64,000 nucleotides of DNA. It comes from Filosporella fistucella. Its lineage: Eukaryota > Ascomycota > Leotiomycetes > Helotiales. How positions within the stretch are numbered: position 1 is the stretch's first letter; each line of letters starts with the position of its first letter. Of the stretch, positions 25,416-36,495 are shown in pieces. Location of the stretch: the NCBI GenBank assembly GCA_030077755.1, contig JAQJZZ010000015.1, positions 2,170,001 through 2,234,000 of the forward strand. Reading direction: 5' to 3'. Made by a program: the position numbers and the translations under genes. The notes below the pieces were generated by a model. The model saw nothing but the letters and a program-made list of their open reading frames with translations, was not told the DNA's origin and did no database searches.

Positions 25416-25723
25416 TGAGCTTTATAACTGTTAGAATTCAAATTTGAGAGTCTGCGAGGGAGTAGAGACTCACTTTGAGGGAATTGGTGAACGGCGATGG
25501 GGAGGTGTCGTTGACAAGTGATTTTCTTGAACCGGAACTTTTGGGAGCTTTCGCGCTAGCAATTTCGTCCGTGCACCCCGTCGTAAATTCAGTTCAAGAA
25601 CTTTGGAAGCTCAAGGGCCGCAACTTGTTCAATGTTGCGCAAACATCGACCTCTATTTTACGCGCTCGGTCTTTGATTCAAAGTGATCTTCTGTCAAATC
25701 ACAATATTTGCGATTCCCTCAAG
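25416..25723. promoter_or_regulatory. Bidirectional promoter between mrp21 and the snu71-like gene
   Basis: The two start codons are 308 bases apart and point away from each other, so this short region must serve both. No specific site was recognised. Confidence 0.6.
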
Positions 25724-28206
25724 ATGGCCTACAACCCGTACGGAGGTCGGTATCTTTCCCCTTCAAGTGGATTTTGGTTGCTAACTTCTTGAATAGCATC
25801 GCCGTATGGGCGTCCTCCAGGATTTGGATCTTTCCCAGGCCAGAGTGGTAGTGCACCTGGCATGGGGCCCCCACCCGGAATGGGTAAAAATATACATTCC
25901 TGTTTATTAGTTGATGCTAACCTACACAGGTCCTCCACCCGGTATGGGTGCGGCGCCAGGTACGGCTCCTCCTCCAGGATTACAGCAGGCCAACAGTTCT
26001 CAGGCCAGCAGACCTAGTGGTCTTCCAGCTAGCTTTCAGGGCCCTCCAAACATGCCAAATATCAATTTCTCTGCCCCTGTGATTCGATTAGGAACCGGGC
26101 CTTCGAAAGCATCAACACCTCTTAGTGCAGGTGCTGGCAGAAGAGAAAGTCAAGATCCGATATCTGCGAGGCCGGGATTGGGTGTCGAAAGGGGAATGGA
26201 GGCACAAAGGCAGGCATTGAGGGAAAGCATGATGTCTCTCGTACCGCCTACCAAGGAAGAAATCGTTCGTACAATATTTGTTGGAGGAATCACAGACGGA
26301 TGTGGGGGAGATGACGGAATAGAGCGAATTCTCAGCACGGCAGGAAGATTACGCAGATGGGACAGAGCAGCCGATGCTGATGGAAAGCAATGCAGTTTTG
26401 GTTTCGCCCAATACGATGATGCAGAAAGTTTGGCTACCGCGGTGGAGGTTCTGAAGGATATCGAAATCCCGGTCAAACGACAGGCTCCTAGCGATGGGGT
26501 CAAGAAAGAAGATAACGAGGACGATAAGATCGAGAGGAGCAAGTTGCTGGTGTTTGTGGACGACAATTCTTTAAATTACCTGGAAAGCTGGCAATCTAAT
26601 CATGGCGATGACTCTACGGCGGAACAAGCACGTCTCGATGCTGCCAGAGCTGGACTGAAAGCAGCACTTTACGAGCTATTCCACCCGCCCATGTTTGTAA
26701 AAATGGAGGATAACGGCGATGTGATGATGCACGATGCAGACGGAGACGACAATGTGGAGGTGGTTAACATTCCTCTCGCAGTCGATGACGAACTTGCAGA
26801 TATTCCAGCTGAAATGAGAGAAACAGTCGCCCAGGAAATCGCTGCCTTTAGGGATCGCAGTACTAGAAGGGATATGGAACGTCTTAAGAGGGAAGAAGAA
26901 ATGGAAGCTGCTGAGAGAACGCGGAATGGAGCCGCAAGGCCTTCACGACTTGCTTCACCTGGCCCTCAAGTTCCCAATGGACCAGCTGCGGGCACTAACA
27001 ATATTCCTCTCGGCCCTCGAGGCGTCCCGAATGCTCCATCTGGTCCAAAAGGCGGTTCTCAGATTCCTCGTGATTACCAGAAGGGTGTATCGTTTGTCAA
27101 CGGCAGTGGTATCAATGGAGCAGCGTCAGGGGATGTCTGGATCAATCGTGAAGAAGAGGATGATTCTGCAAGCGATGAGGAACTTGAGCGTCGAAGAATT
27201 GCCAAGAAAGACTCAGAATTGGAAAAACAGTATCTGGACCAAGAACGAAGATGGCTGAATCGCGAGCGGTCACGGACTGCTGCCATTCAACGAGAAGACG
27301 AGAGAGCAAAAGAGGATGCCGAGAAAGAAAAGGCTGAAAAAGACAAGATCGCACGAAAATACGCAGAATGGGACGATGATCTTGAAGCTAGCCGGAAGAC
27401 AGAAGAATATTACATTGACCGAAGTATGTGGATTCGAAATCGGGCTTTGTTCCGAGCTAAGGAATTGGCGACCGATGAACGAGACCGTGTCGCAGAACAA
27501 AAAGAACGACAACGTGATGTAGCAGACAAGGAGCAGGCTCGTGGCTTGGCTGATTCGTTCTTGGAGCGTCAAGCAGAAGAATTGGAGTCTAGAGCTGGAG
27601 CTGGAGCGGGAGCTGGTCGGGCTCAGCAACCCTTCAAACTCTCTCTCGGGGCTGCCGCACAGAAAGTCCAGAAAGAGAAAGCTGCACCACCCAGAAGAAC
27701 AGTCGCTGAAGTGGAAGGCCTTCTCGAAGATGAGGAGGACACTGATAAATCCAAACGCACCCTCGTCCCAATCAAATTTGACCCTTCGATGGCAGCTGCT
27801 GGATTAACTGACGAAGAGAGAGACCAGGCTGTTCGACAACTTGCTGCTGATATCCCTACTGAAAAGGATGGCCTTTGGGCATGGGATGTTAAGTGGGAGT
27901 TTGTTGACGAAACAGTAATCGTGGAAAAGCTTCGGCCGTTTGTTGAGAAGAAAATCGTCGAGTACCTGGGTGTACAGGAGCAGTTACTGGTGGAGGTTGT
28001 TGAAGAGCATATCAGAACTAAAGGGAAGCCACAGGATCTGGTGGAACAGTTAGAAGGGGTACGTGCTTCTTGCTTTCTTTGAATTTGTGTATTCGTGTGC
28101 TGACAATTTCCAGGCTCTGGATGAAGAAGCCGAGGTGCTAGTCAAGAAGCTTTGGCGAATGGTCATCTTCTTTTCGGAAAGTGAAAAGCGCGGCCTATCT
28201 GCTTAA
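25724..28206 (+). CDS. U1 snRNP-associated splicing factor with RRM and PWI domains (Snu71/RBM25 type)
   Basis: Predicted pre-mRNA splicing factor of the RBM25/Snu71 family acting with U1 snRNP in 5' splice-site choice. Four exons: 25724-25745, 25797-25883, 25930-28058 and 28114-28206; 776 residues. The N-terminus is Gly/Pro-rich (PPPGMG repeats, split by two short introns). An RRM lies at about 150-230 (TIFVGGI as RNP2, then QCSFGFAQYDD as RNP1-like). The middle third is a long charged coiled-coil region of Arg, Glu, Asp and Lys. The PWI domain fills the last 100 residues (LWAWDVKWEFVDE, IVEYLGVQEQ, then exon 4 KKLWRMVIFFSESEKRGL). Stopping at 28082 would cut the PWI domain, so the last exon is required; its join keeps frame. 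No defect seen. Confidence 0.9.
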
Positions 28207-28546
28207 AATCGGCGCCGGGGGCTCTAATCAAGCAGTCAAGGATTCTATCACCAAAGTGGGTGATTCTGAAGTGGCTTGAAATGAAACGATTACAGGTAAT
28301 TGGATGGTAGGGGGCTTTCGATCCACTGCATTTTCGGCGTTGTTGTGTGTATAATACTGTGTGCGCAGGAGAGGGAGGTGTCTCCAGCGACCAAGAAACG
28401 AATATGAAAGTGAACCTACCGATCGAATCCGTAAGGCTGGGCATGCGAGTGAGTCCTAGAATGTGATAATGATTACACTGATTTCAGCAATTTTGGCTTT
28501 GTCTCCTCTTAATAGCATGTCAACATCCCCTTCCTTTTGAATGTGG
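28207..28546. other. Intergenic between convergent genes
   Basis: About 340 bases of 3' flank for the two neighbouring genes; nothing else seen. Confidence 0.5.
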
Positions 28547-29638
28547 TTACAATTTCCCTTTTCTCATATCCTCCCCAATCTTCAAGATCGATACTAAATT
28601 CTCCTTTTGTATTCTCTGCCACAGTGTACCTTTGCCTTCCTTTCGTCCCTTCTCGTCTTCAACTCTAAACCATTCTTCTGCAGTCTTAATCCTGTTCGGA
28701 TGGATCTCGTCCAACAGCTTGTAGTCTCTGTCAAGAACTCCATACTTCCAAACGTTCCAAAACCCGGTGAAGTTGTCCCTAATCGTCATCGTGCTCTTGT
28801 CTGCAACGTCAGCGTTGTAACCTGCTGGCATAGACGCCACCCGTCCTCCCATATTGCCCTTCGTGAAGTACTCCTCGAGTGAGGTATCGATATACTGTGC
28901 GGGATGACCAGTCGCCTTCTCAAATGCAGCTGCCAAGTCTTTATACTTGATCGGCGCAATTGCAACCTCCAGATCCATCCCGTTCGCACGCTCAGAATGG
29001 TCAAACAGCCATCTCACATAAAATCCACAATCATCCAGCGCAACATGGCTCACTGCCCCCTCGCCAAGCGGCACCCTCCAAGTCACGACCCCGTTCTCAA
29101 CGCTAGGCGTCATAAGCGTCTGTCCCGAGATGGTCATATCAATATACGGCCCCGTGGTGAAAAGGGCTGCTCCCATCCGTCCCCTATTATTCCTGTTCTG
29201 AAAAAGAATCCATTCCCCTACTCTCCCTTTGCCATCATAATGTCCGGCTCGAAAGCGCCTATCATACCCTGCTTTCTTGTACGCATAATCCAAATTTCCA
29301 TACACGAAGAACTTGATCCCTTCTTCGAGAGCTATCTCATAGGCTCGAATAGCCCAGTATATCTCTGTCTTTTCGCCGGTGTTGAAACCATCTATGTTGA
29401 TGAATGCTCCATCGCATCCACGGTAGCCTGCGCGGAGAGTCTCCTCGTCAGCGAAGGTGCCTTCTTGTAGAGAGACGTTGCCGAATGAGAGAAGTTGCTT
29501 GGCACGCCTGGAAGTGAGGTCTCGAGTTAGGACTTTGCAGCTATATTTCTTGTCGGCGACGAGGGCTTTGATCACGGGGATGCCTTGAGCGCCTGTGCCG
29601 CCCACGATGAATATTTGGGAGACCTGTTGAGCGGACAT
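28547..29638 (-). CDS. NmrA-like NAD(P)-binding protein
   Basis: Rossmann-fold protein of the NmrA-like family (PF05368, atypical short-chain dehydrogenases). Members are redox sensors or reductases; the role here is unknown. Single exon, 363 residues, with ATG at 29638. The dinucleotide motif GGTGAQGIPV is at residues 13-22. A variable central part contains FFVYGNLDYAYKKAGYD and YDGKGRVGEWI, in the place where extended SDRs have their active-site Tyr and Lys. IDMTISGQTL and PLGEGAVSHVALDDCG match conserved NmrA positions. The C-terminus is Lys/Arg-rich. The frame is intact. It lies between the splicing factor and the aquaporin, neither related in function. Confidence 0.88.
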   Translation of the reverse strand: MSAQQVSQIFIVGGTGAQGIPVIKALVADKKYSCKVLTRDLTSRRAKQLLSFGNVSLQEGTFADEETLRAGYRGCDGAFINIDGFNTGEKTEIYWAIRAYEIALEEGIKFFVYGNLDYAYKKAGYDRRFRAGHYDGKGRVGEWILFQNRNNRGRMGAALFTTGPYIDMTISGQTLMTPSVENGVVTWRVPLGEGAVSHVALDDCGFYVRWLFDHSERANGMDLEVAIAPIKYKDLAAAFEKATGHPAQYIDTSLEEYFTKGNMGGRVASMPAGYNADVADKSTMTIRDNFTGFWNVWKYGVLDRDYKLLDEIHPNRIKTAEEWFRVEDEKGRKEGKGTLWQRIQKENLVSILKIGEDMRKGKL

Positions 29639-30526
29639 TTTGGAATTGGTTCCTGGAAAATTATAATTGATGTTTAGAGGAATTGTTCCACTTCATTCAA
29701 TGCTCGTTCACAACATCGCGGACACTCCTGCGTTTTGATATAGGGCTGAGAAAATTATGTTTACTAAACTACCGAAGTATTGTGGTTTGATTACTCAACT
29801 TCGGTCTTTGGCTGTGGGGTTTAGTGAACCGCATTATTCGACCACTTGCATGATCCCTGATCAATAATCGAGTATTATTGTTGAACATGCAGTTGTCCGA
29901 CTTTGGAATGCAGAAAGCTGCTTTGCTGCAAGATTTAGTGGACTGCTGAAGCCCTTTTCCCGCTAGCTTCGTCAGCGTACTGAAGTTGATTAATCCAGGT
30001 CTGGCCTATAGATCCAGGGCCGGCATGATACTATCATCCCTCCTCGTTTCATACGCTGCTGTTACAATATATTCATTCCTTCATCATAGCAATTTTCTAT
30101 GGTTTGTCAGCCTTGAAATTGACCGCGTCATGATGTCTGAAGTTTTCGAAATCCAGAACTAGCGTGCTTTTGAATGTGTTCATTTTTCCCAAGTATATAG
30201 CCTGATCATTGCTTGCTTGTTTGTCGCCTTTCTCTGCACGTTCTGTCTGTCGTATATCATCCTCGTCTCGGGGCTCTGCCAAATTTTCCCATTTCTGGGT
30301 AACACCCACCCACCCGTCACACATTGTGCCACACGATGATAAGCCATCGAGAAGTCCAGCCCTGTTGCTCGAGAACGCATTGAATCTGTGTGCTAACTTA
30401 TATCTTCATTGAATCTAAGCTAATTCCGTTCCTTTCTCCTCTTCGTACTTCCGAGCGTTGTGAGAAACCGATGAACGCGTAACCATGCCGTCGAGTGATT
30501 AGTGGGCACCGCGAATAAGGGTAATT
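29639..30526. other. Intergenic, nothing recognised
   Basis: About 890 bases. They hold the NmrA-like gene promoter and the aquaporin 3' region. Short ORFs are unsupported. Confidence 0.5.
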
Positions 30527-31623
30527 TTAGTTGCCTTGGATTCCTTCACTATAAAGATTCTCGTCTCTTCTCATTTGTCTTGACACTCGTTGCCCTCTTC
30601 GAGATTCTGTCGTTTGTGGGCGGATTGAATTATGCGACCTGTGCGAGCGGTACGACCCTCGGGATCCTTGGCGCTGGTGCGTTATTTTGTGATCTCTTTC
30701 TCTGAGTCTCCTTGCCATATCGATTGCCTTCTCTTCATCTTGCGACTTGTCTTGATCTCCGTTCGCCTCTTCATAATTCAGATACTTGATAAGCCCATAG
30801 AAGCCACTCGCGAGGAGTGCACCAAGCACTGGTCCTATCCCTAGTGGGTATTAGGATCAAGTCCTTCGTGTCGATAGCTAGAACTTACAGTATATCCAAT
30901 GTATGCCGTCAAACTCTCCCATTACAACGGCGGGACCAAATGCTCTTGCAGGATCAAAGCCCCTCCCGTCCAATATACTCCAACCAGCTCGGCAACAAAT
31001 AGAGCAAGACCGATTCCAATGGGAGCGACGAATGTTGCTTTTGTTTTCTGCGTCACATTAGCAGATGAAAAGCGCAGTAATCGTTTATTCACCTCTGCTG
31101 CTAGCATCAGAATCGTGAAGACGAGCTCAGCTGTCAAGAACATCTCCAGGAATAGCCCCTGCGGAATGCTCGTTCCCTGCGCCAATTGAACATTAAAAAG
31201 AATATCATTTCCAGGGATGAGTCCTTTGATGACCGCAGCTGCGGCAATTCCTCCCAAAATCTGCGAGACAAATATGAACACTGATCGTAAGACTGGAACA
31301 ACACCTGTGATGCATAGTGCCAGTGTAACCTATATGCTCATCAGAATTGATATCCTAGGGAACTTCTGGACTCTTACCGCAGGATTGAACAATCCCCCGC
31401 TCACTCGAAAAAAGATCCAGACATTGATGGCGAGACTGAAGCCAAATATCAAAGATATATACAATAATTGTTGGAGATTTGGACCCGTGTTAGCTGTAGA
31501 AAGAGATGAGGATTGATTCGCAGTTTGCGTTCCGCCAAAGGCAAAGAAGAGGAAGAGGAAAGTTCCAACAAATTCTCCTAGAGCAGCAACGAAATGATTC
31601 TTGGTTGCATAGCCTCGAGACAT
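30527..31623 (-). CDS. Aquaporin / aquaglyceroporin, frameshifted in the second pore loop
   Basis: Major intrinsic protein (PF00230), a channel for water or small uncharged solutes. Four exons: 31378-31623, 31093-31329, 30889-31047 and 30527-30840, about 318 residues if intact. Exon 1 has the first pore motif SGGLFNPA; exons 2 and 3 carry hydrophobic helices (FLTAELVFTILMLAAE, IGIGLALFVAELVGVYW). In exon 3 the frame ending GVYWTGG runs into a stop at 30922, while the second pore motif GFDPARAFGPAVV lies one base away in the neighbouring frame. Exon 3 is exactly one base short of what the joins require, and the gap falls in a run of four G. The second motif is DPA instead of NPA, as in some divergent MIPs. 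The hydrophilic tail is Arg/Glu-rich. As written, the protein would end before the second pore loop. Confidence 0.75.
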
Positions 31624-32261
31624 TTTGATAATATTTACAGCAGAAGGAGAAATACTATTTTCTTCGCAGAATTTAAATTTACATGCAACAGGTACATCTA
31701 TCATATGTAAAAGCTCAATGCATGAGGGGAACTTAGTTTAATTGCTAGTACCCCACTCTGCTCCAATAAATGCCATCACCAAGCATAGGCATCGCATTCT
31801 CAAGATGCGCGAAGAGAACGCTAGTGGCGATCATTGACTTGACAAGGCATAGACATGACGGTTGAAGCTGATAAGTTTCGTGTCGCTGTCTTACATATGG
31901 GTCGCCAGCTGGGTTGTCTCTTTTCGATCGTGATGTTGACTATTTTATGTACGTCATGAGTCATGCATTAATTTTTATCTCGAAACACATACCTATCATT
32001 GAAAAAGTCTTCTATTTTGTTTTGTATCTGTGCCCTGCTTTGGCAATAACGTTGAGAATGTCGGATCAATTTCGACTCGAATGAGGGACTAGAGAGATGT
32101 TGCAGGAAGGAGAGGCTTCACATGCCAGAGATATCTCGAGAAACATGGACCGGGTAATTTTGCCCAGTGCAGCGGATAGGAGGATGAAAGATCACTATAG
32201 TAGGTTGAATTTACGCACAGGTTCTCATACAAACTTGGCCGAACGACGCTGAATTACTTTA
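31624..32261. other. Intergenic, nothing recognised
   Basis: About 640 bases containing the aquaporin promoter; no gene seen. Confidence 0.5.
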
Positions 32262-33135
32262 CTAATTCATCTGCAGGCTCACCTTCTTGTACCTTCCCCC
32301 CATCTTGATATTCCACTTCATCGCCGTGAAGCCATCGCCATCATCGATGTCATCCGGGAGTGTGAGATCTTTTTTCCTTCATGGAGGAGGCCCTCCGTAG
32401 ACTCCAGCCCATAGTTCGGCACCGTCAACAATATTTTGACCTTACACCTCAGCCTCATGCCACCATTCGAAGACTTTCTCGTCATCTCTATCAGGCGCTT
32501 CACCATCTTTTTACAAGCTTTCGCACGCGACTCGTCCTCGTACACCGGAAGATTGTCTAAGACGCAGAAAACTAGGATTTTGTCCGGCAGCTGCGAGATA
32601 AGTTTACAAAAGACGCTGCACAAATCGGTCACACTCTCAGTGTCTAACTTCTTCAGGTAGTTGACTTCAGCTAGGTCGAAACGCGGACATGCTTGCAACA
32701 ACTGGACTAATAGACGATTCATCAAGCCGGCGGGCGAGGCATCAGGATCAACCGGCTCATCTCAATGCTCGCCACAGAAGAAATGCAGGCCAATTACCCC
32801 AGTATCAACAGCGGCATCGACACGTGTAGCTCTGCGGGATTCCTGGAGCGAGTTCATAATTTTGGCGCATATGAATGAGAATGCTGTTCTCGTATCAGTC
32901 GTAGACATGCTGCCATATATGAGAAGAGGCGAGGAATCAACAGATTTTACCCAGTCTTGTAGTTGAGTCGACTTGAGCAAATGAATAGCTCGATCTTGAT
33001 CGCACGTTGCTAGGCTGAAAGCCAATTTTATATTCACTTTGAGGTCGCACTGCGATGCATCGAAGCGAGTCTCATAGGAAAGGTTATCCAACGACTTTTG
33101 AGTGTCGAGTTTTGAGCAACAAGAGATGCCGAAGA
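32262..33135 (-). pseudogene. Decayed fungal NTPase-like gene (STAND-type region)
   Basis: Remnant of a protein resembling the NACHT/STAND-like fungal family that carries SPLLIYG, FFCGEH and LVFCVLDNLPVYEDE blocks. Function unknown; some relatives are thought to take part in self-recognition. One frame covers 32762-33135 (about 33113-33135 being the truncated 5' edge) and continues 32318-32761 after a single TGA (32762-32764). Near 32360 an extra A in a run of six shifts the frame. In the shifted frame the protein would end at a TAG at 32262 with FTAMKWNIKMGGRYKK. The Walker A motif is not visible in this part. The N-terminus is missing: the sequence abuts the AAA remnant head to head near 33113-33135. 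One nonsense codon, one frameshift and a lost 5' end make a functional gene unlikely. Confidence 0.55.
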
Positions 33136-33937
33136 TAGTCTCGAGCGATATTTCGAATTAGCCCACAAATGGGTTGCGTTCTCCTCCTCGACGAAGCTGA
33201 TGTCTTCCTGGCTAAGCGAAGACGAGGCGATATGAAGCAGAACAGCTTGGTTTCCGGTGAGAATGAGTTTCGCAAAGCCCTCATATATCTGCTAAAGCTG
33301 ATGCTCTACTCCCAGTTTTCCTTCGAGTTCTTGAATACTACTCTGGAATTCTCATACTGACTAACAACCGTGTTGGCGAATTCGATGAAGCAATCAAGTC
33401 CGGATCCACGCAAGTCACTAATACAAGCCACTGGACCGGGCCTCGAGCATCCAGGTCTGGAAAATGAATCTCAACCGCCTCAAATGTGAAAATGACAAAC
33501 CCTCTCCTACCCGCTCAATCGATTTCGATCACAAAGAGATCATGGATTTTGCTCGCGGCTACTATGATGATGCAAAGCACTGGAACGAGAGATAGATCAA
33601 GAATGCCTTTCAGACTGCTATTGCACTTGCAGGATGGGAAGTTTCCGAGACTCATCCGAACGACATTCCGAGCCTGAAGAAAAAGTATTTCAAGGATGTT
33701 GCTGTAGCTAGTAGCTACTTTGAGCGATGTTTGATGAAGGTAAAGGGAGGAACAGATGCAAAACTTGCGAAGGATCTCCAGATGAGGTTAGATGATTTTA
33801 TTGAGAAGGGAGTAGCTACGAAGTACGGAGTCAGTTTTCCAGTTAAGAAGGGGAGGAGGGGGAAGAAAAATGAAGATAGTGACGTTGGAGAGGTTAAGAA
33901 GGTGGGTTGGGAGGAGAGACATGAGAGCGATGAGTGA
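33114..33937 (+). pseudogene. Decayed AAA-ATPase gene, C-terminal part
   Basis: C-terminal piece of a fungal AAA ATPase. Recognisable in order: DAEDSLERYFELAHKW, the Walker B block GCVLLLDEADVFLAKRR (from 33169), NSLVS, an intron at about 33257-33315, FLRVLEYYSGILILTNNRVGEFDEAIK with the sensor region, VWKMNLNRLK, and IKNAFQTAIALAGW with the lid. The N-terminal part including Walker A is absent. Lesions: one base lost in the G run at 33170-33174, one base lost near 33400, TAA at 33419-33421, and TAG at 33593-33595 where relatives have Gln (CAG to TAG, a C-to-T change). The last open part (33731-33937) ends in a Lys/Glu-rich tail. Clearly a pseudogene. Confidence 0.8.
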
Positions 33938-35108
33938 TGAGGATGATGAATAGTGACCTAAGTTTCGTTGGGAGACGCATGGAGTGGATAACGAATCTTC
34001 TTTGTGTTTACTTCGAATAAGAATTTTGTGTATTCTTGCAATTTACTTATTGCCTTGTTATGAGACTTGCAGTTGTTGATACTTTGGAACGAAGACCTCC
34101 AGTCCAGGGACTTTACTCTGACCCTGTCTCTCAACCATCCTTGGTTATGCCCTTATAGCCCTGTATGTTTCGTTTCAACCTTCAATATACTCACTCTATG
34201 AATAACTACTAAATAAACATAATGTAATCAGGTGATGTGGTAGATACAGAGATAAAGAGCACAAGGTATGAGTTTTTGCCAGTAATAACCCACTTGTTGA
34301 TCTTCTTCTGCTGTAATACTCTAGGGGCTTAGGATATTCTTAAAAGATGTACGTTGTTTCAGACAATTGTGGGATAGCCCTTCCAAAACTTTCGAAGCAG
34401 CTTTCGTGGCGCATATTGGTACTGCCTATCAACTTAGTAAAGCGATGCATTGTCTCACATTTTCGAACACATTTGCCAGTCCGTTTTTAGTCTTACTAGT
34501 CCAGACTCACTATGGTTTCTCACATTCAAGATCAATCTCTTTTTCCACCCTTGAAATGGTAGAGTGGTTTCAAGTGTTGTTCACTCGCAATCTGCCTTGA
34601 CCGCAGCTTCGTGGCTTAGCAGTACCCCTTAGGCGAATTTTTTCCAACGAAGGTTTGTGTAACAACCAACTTGTACAATCAGACATTATCCGGGGTACAC
34701 CCGAGGTCTGTACCAAGGCTAGAAATTGGAACATTGAAGATAGGGGGAGGCTCTGTTGTCACAGTGTTGTAGCATAGGCGCTAAAGCAGTGTGGATGGGT
34801 TTCAATTCCTGTCGCTTCACGATGTCAATAATTGTCTATACTCTCTTTGAATTTTTGTCCTATTATGATCTACCACCCTGCTCTCTCTTACTGCTTGGAC
34901 AACTATTGTCTTTTCACGAAATCTCGGATTCTCGCTACTCCTTTGCCTTCTCGATTTCGGGTTTGCTTGACTGTTCTTATGATAACCTCCTGCCTACACA
35001 TCTCGAAGATCTTGGGTTGCGGTCGTATATAGAAAATATACTTCGCACTCACTACGCAAATGCTCCCCACCACGAGCCGTATTTTCATTTCGACAAGAGA
35101 AGAGCGAG
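33938..35108. other. Intergenic, nothing recognised
   Basis: About 1.2 kb, AT-leaning. It includes the likely promoter of the membrane protein gene just before 35109. ORFs at 34367-34600 and 34756-35178 have no support. Confidence 0.5.
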
Positions 35109-36296
35109 ATGGCCTACATTGATCTTGGCAATATCTCCAGTCTCCAATGTCCCTTCAATCCCGCCGAAAACTTTGTGAATCTGACCGGCTTACTGGACCA
35201 CACGCATTCCACATCAATAGCACTCGTCTACCAGCAAAGCCACATACCAACACCACCTCGATGGATAGTGCTCACTTGGCTTCAACCTCTTATTCTGGTA
35301 CTAGCAAGTCTCTACTCATCCATCGAATGGAAGCCGTTGAATCTGGACGATCAAGGATATTTTAAATTCTTCGCCGCGGTGCTCCGGGAACCAGGTATCG
35401 CCTACAATATCTTCAAGATCGTACTTGCTATCGCAAAGTCCCCATCCGTGCGCAAGAATGGTACTATCCCATCTTCCTCTTCGTTGGGAACAGCTGTTTT
35501 CTCCCTGCTGGTGAATAGTAGTGACCGAGACACTAGACTGGACAGATGGTCGGTGCCTGCGGTGCTGGCTTCGTTTGGTGGTCAGTGTGTGATTTTACAT
35601 CAACTGATTTTGGACCTTACGAACGGTGCAGCATATGGATATGCAAGTACGTTCATTGTTGGTGGAACATGTCCCCGACTTCTCGAGAAGCGGGAACGAT
35701 GCGGGAGCCTCAACTCTTCAGGGTGTGCGCGTGGTGTAAGGGGCTCATTGTCCGCAGGATTACGGACTACGGATACGAGGGTTGGAAATTACGAACGTAT
35801 CGCCGGACTTTTATCTGTCGCATATTTGGGGCTGATGCTACTGGTTTGGATATCATATAACTTGCTGTGTTTGCTGGTAAAGAAGGGCATCATCGTTCAC
35901 AAGAACATCTTGCCATATACGAGCCATGACGAGGTTCATATAGAGCTTCTCGAAGGGACTACAGAGGAGTCTGCTCTCGATGCGCTCACATACGCAACCG
36001 ACAGAAAACGACATGAAATGGCAAAGCAGTTTCTTGCCGTTAAGTGTGGCGGCCTCTTTTATTTTGCTCTCCTAGGGTTTATGATGCTTTTCTTGCTTTC
36101 CAGCCAAAAACAATTTGTGGATTCTATTGGCGACGGTCCTCTTAGCAGTAATTCGACGATTATGAACGGAACGATTTGGTCTGAATGCTTTCGATTCAGG
36201 GAACCATCTAGTAGCGCTGGATTTCTGGGCTTGTGGGTGGAGCAGGAGTGGAACGGATCGTGGGAGAGGATTACAAGCTTGTTCGCTTTGTTGTAA
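35109..36296 (+). CDS. Predicted membrane protein, unknown function
   Basis: No family recognised. Single exon of 395 residues, with ATG at 35109 (MAYIDLGNISSLQC). Hydrophobic segments likely to cross the membrane: about 55-70 (WIVLTWLQPLILVLASL), about 150-170, about 240-262 (IAGLLSVAYLGLMLLVWISY) and about 315-335 (GLFYFALLGFMMLFLL). The segments between are polar, with several possible N-glycosylation sites (NLT, NGT, NSS, NST). The tail is rich in Trp and Glu (GLWVEQEWNGSWERI). The layout resembles the many uncharacterised multi-pass fungal proteins with few conserved residues. It is convergent with the esterase gene and separated from it by 199 bases. The frame is intact. Confidence 0.65.
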   Translation: MAYIDLGNISSLQCPFNPAENFVNLTGLLDHTHSTSIALVYQQSHIPTPPRWIVLTWLQPLILVLASLYSSIEWKPLNLDDQGYFKFFAAVLREPGIAYNIFKIVLAIAKSPSVRKNGTIPSSSSLGTAVFSLLVNSSDRDTRLDRWSVPAVLASFGGQCVILHQLILDLTNGAAYGYASTFIVGGTCPRLLEKRERCGSLNSSGCARGVRGSLSAGLRTTDTRVGNYERIAGLLSVAYLGLMLLVWISYNLLCLLVKKGIIVHKNILPYTSHDEVHIELLEGTTEESALDALTYATDRKRHEMAKQFLAVKCGGLFYFALLGFMMLFLLSSQKQFVDSIGDGPLSSNSTIMNGTIWSECFRFREPSSSAGFLGLWVEQEWNGSWERITSLFALL

Positions 36297-36495
36297 AGAA
36301 ATCATAGTGTTATGATCATGTATTGTGTACCGGTACGAATCGCACGTATCCGATATGTTAAAGTGGGTTGACCATTGTTTTGAAGGGATTAGGAGCCGTG
36401 AACTCAAAATACCAAGATGGTGTTGGCATCTATTGAAACAATGAATCTCATTACTTGAAAAAGATTCATGGAGCCATATTTGGAAGACTAAATTA

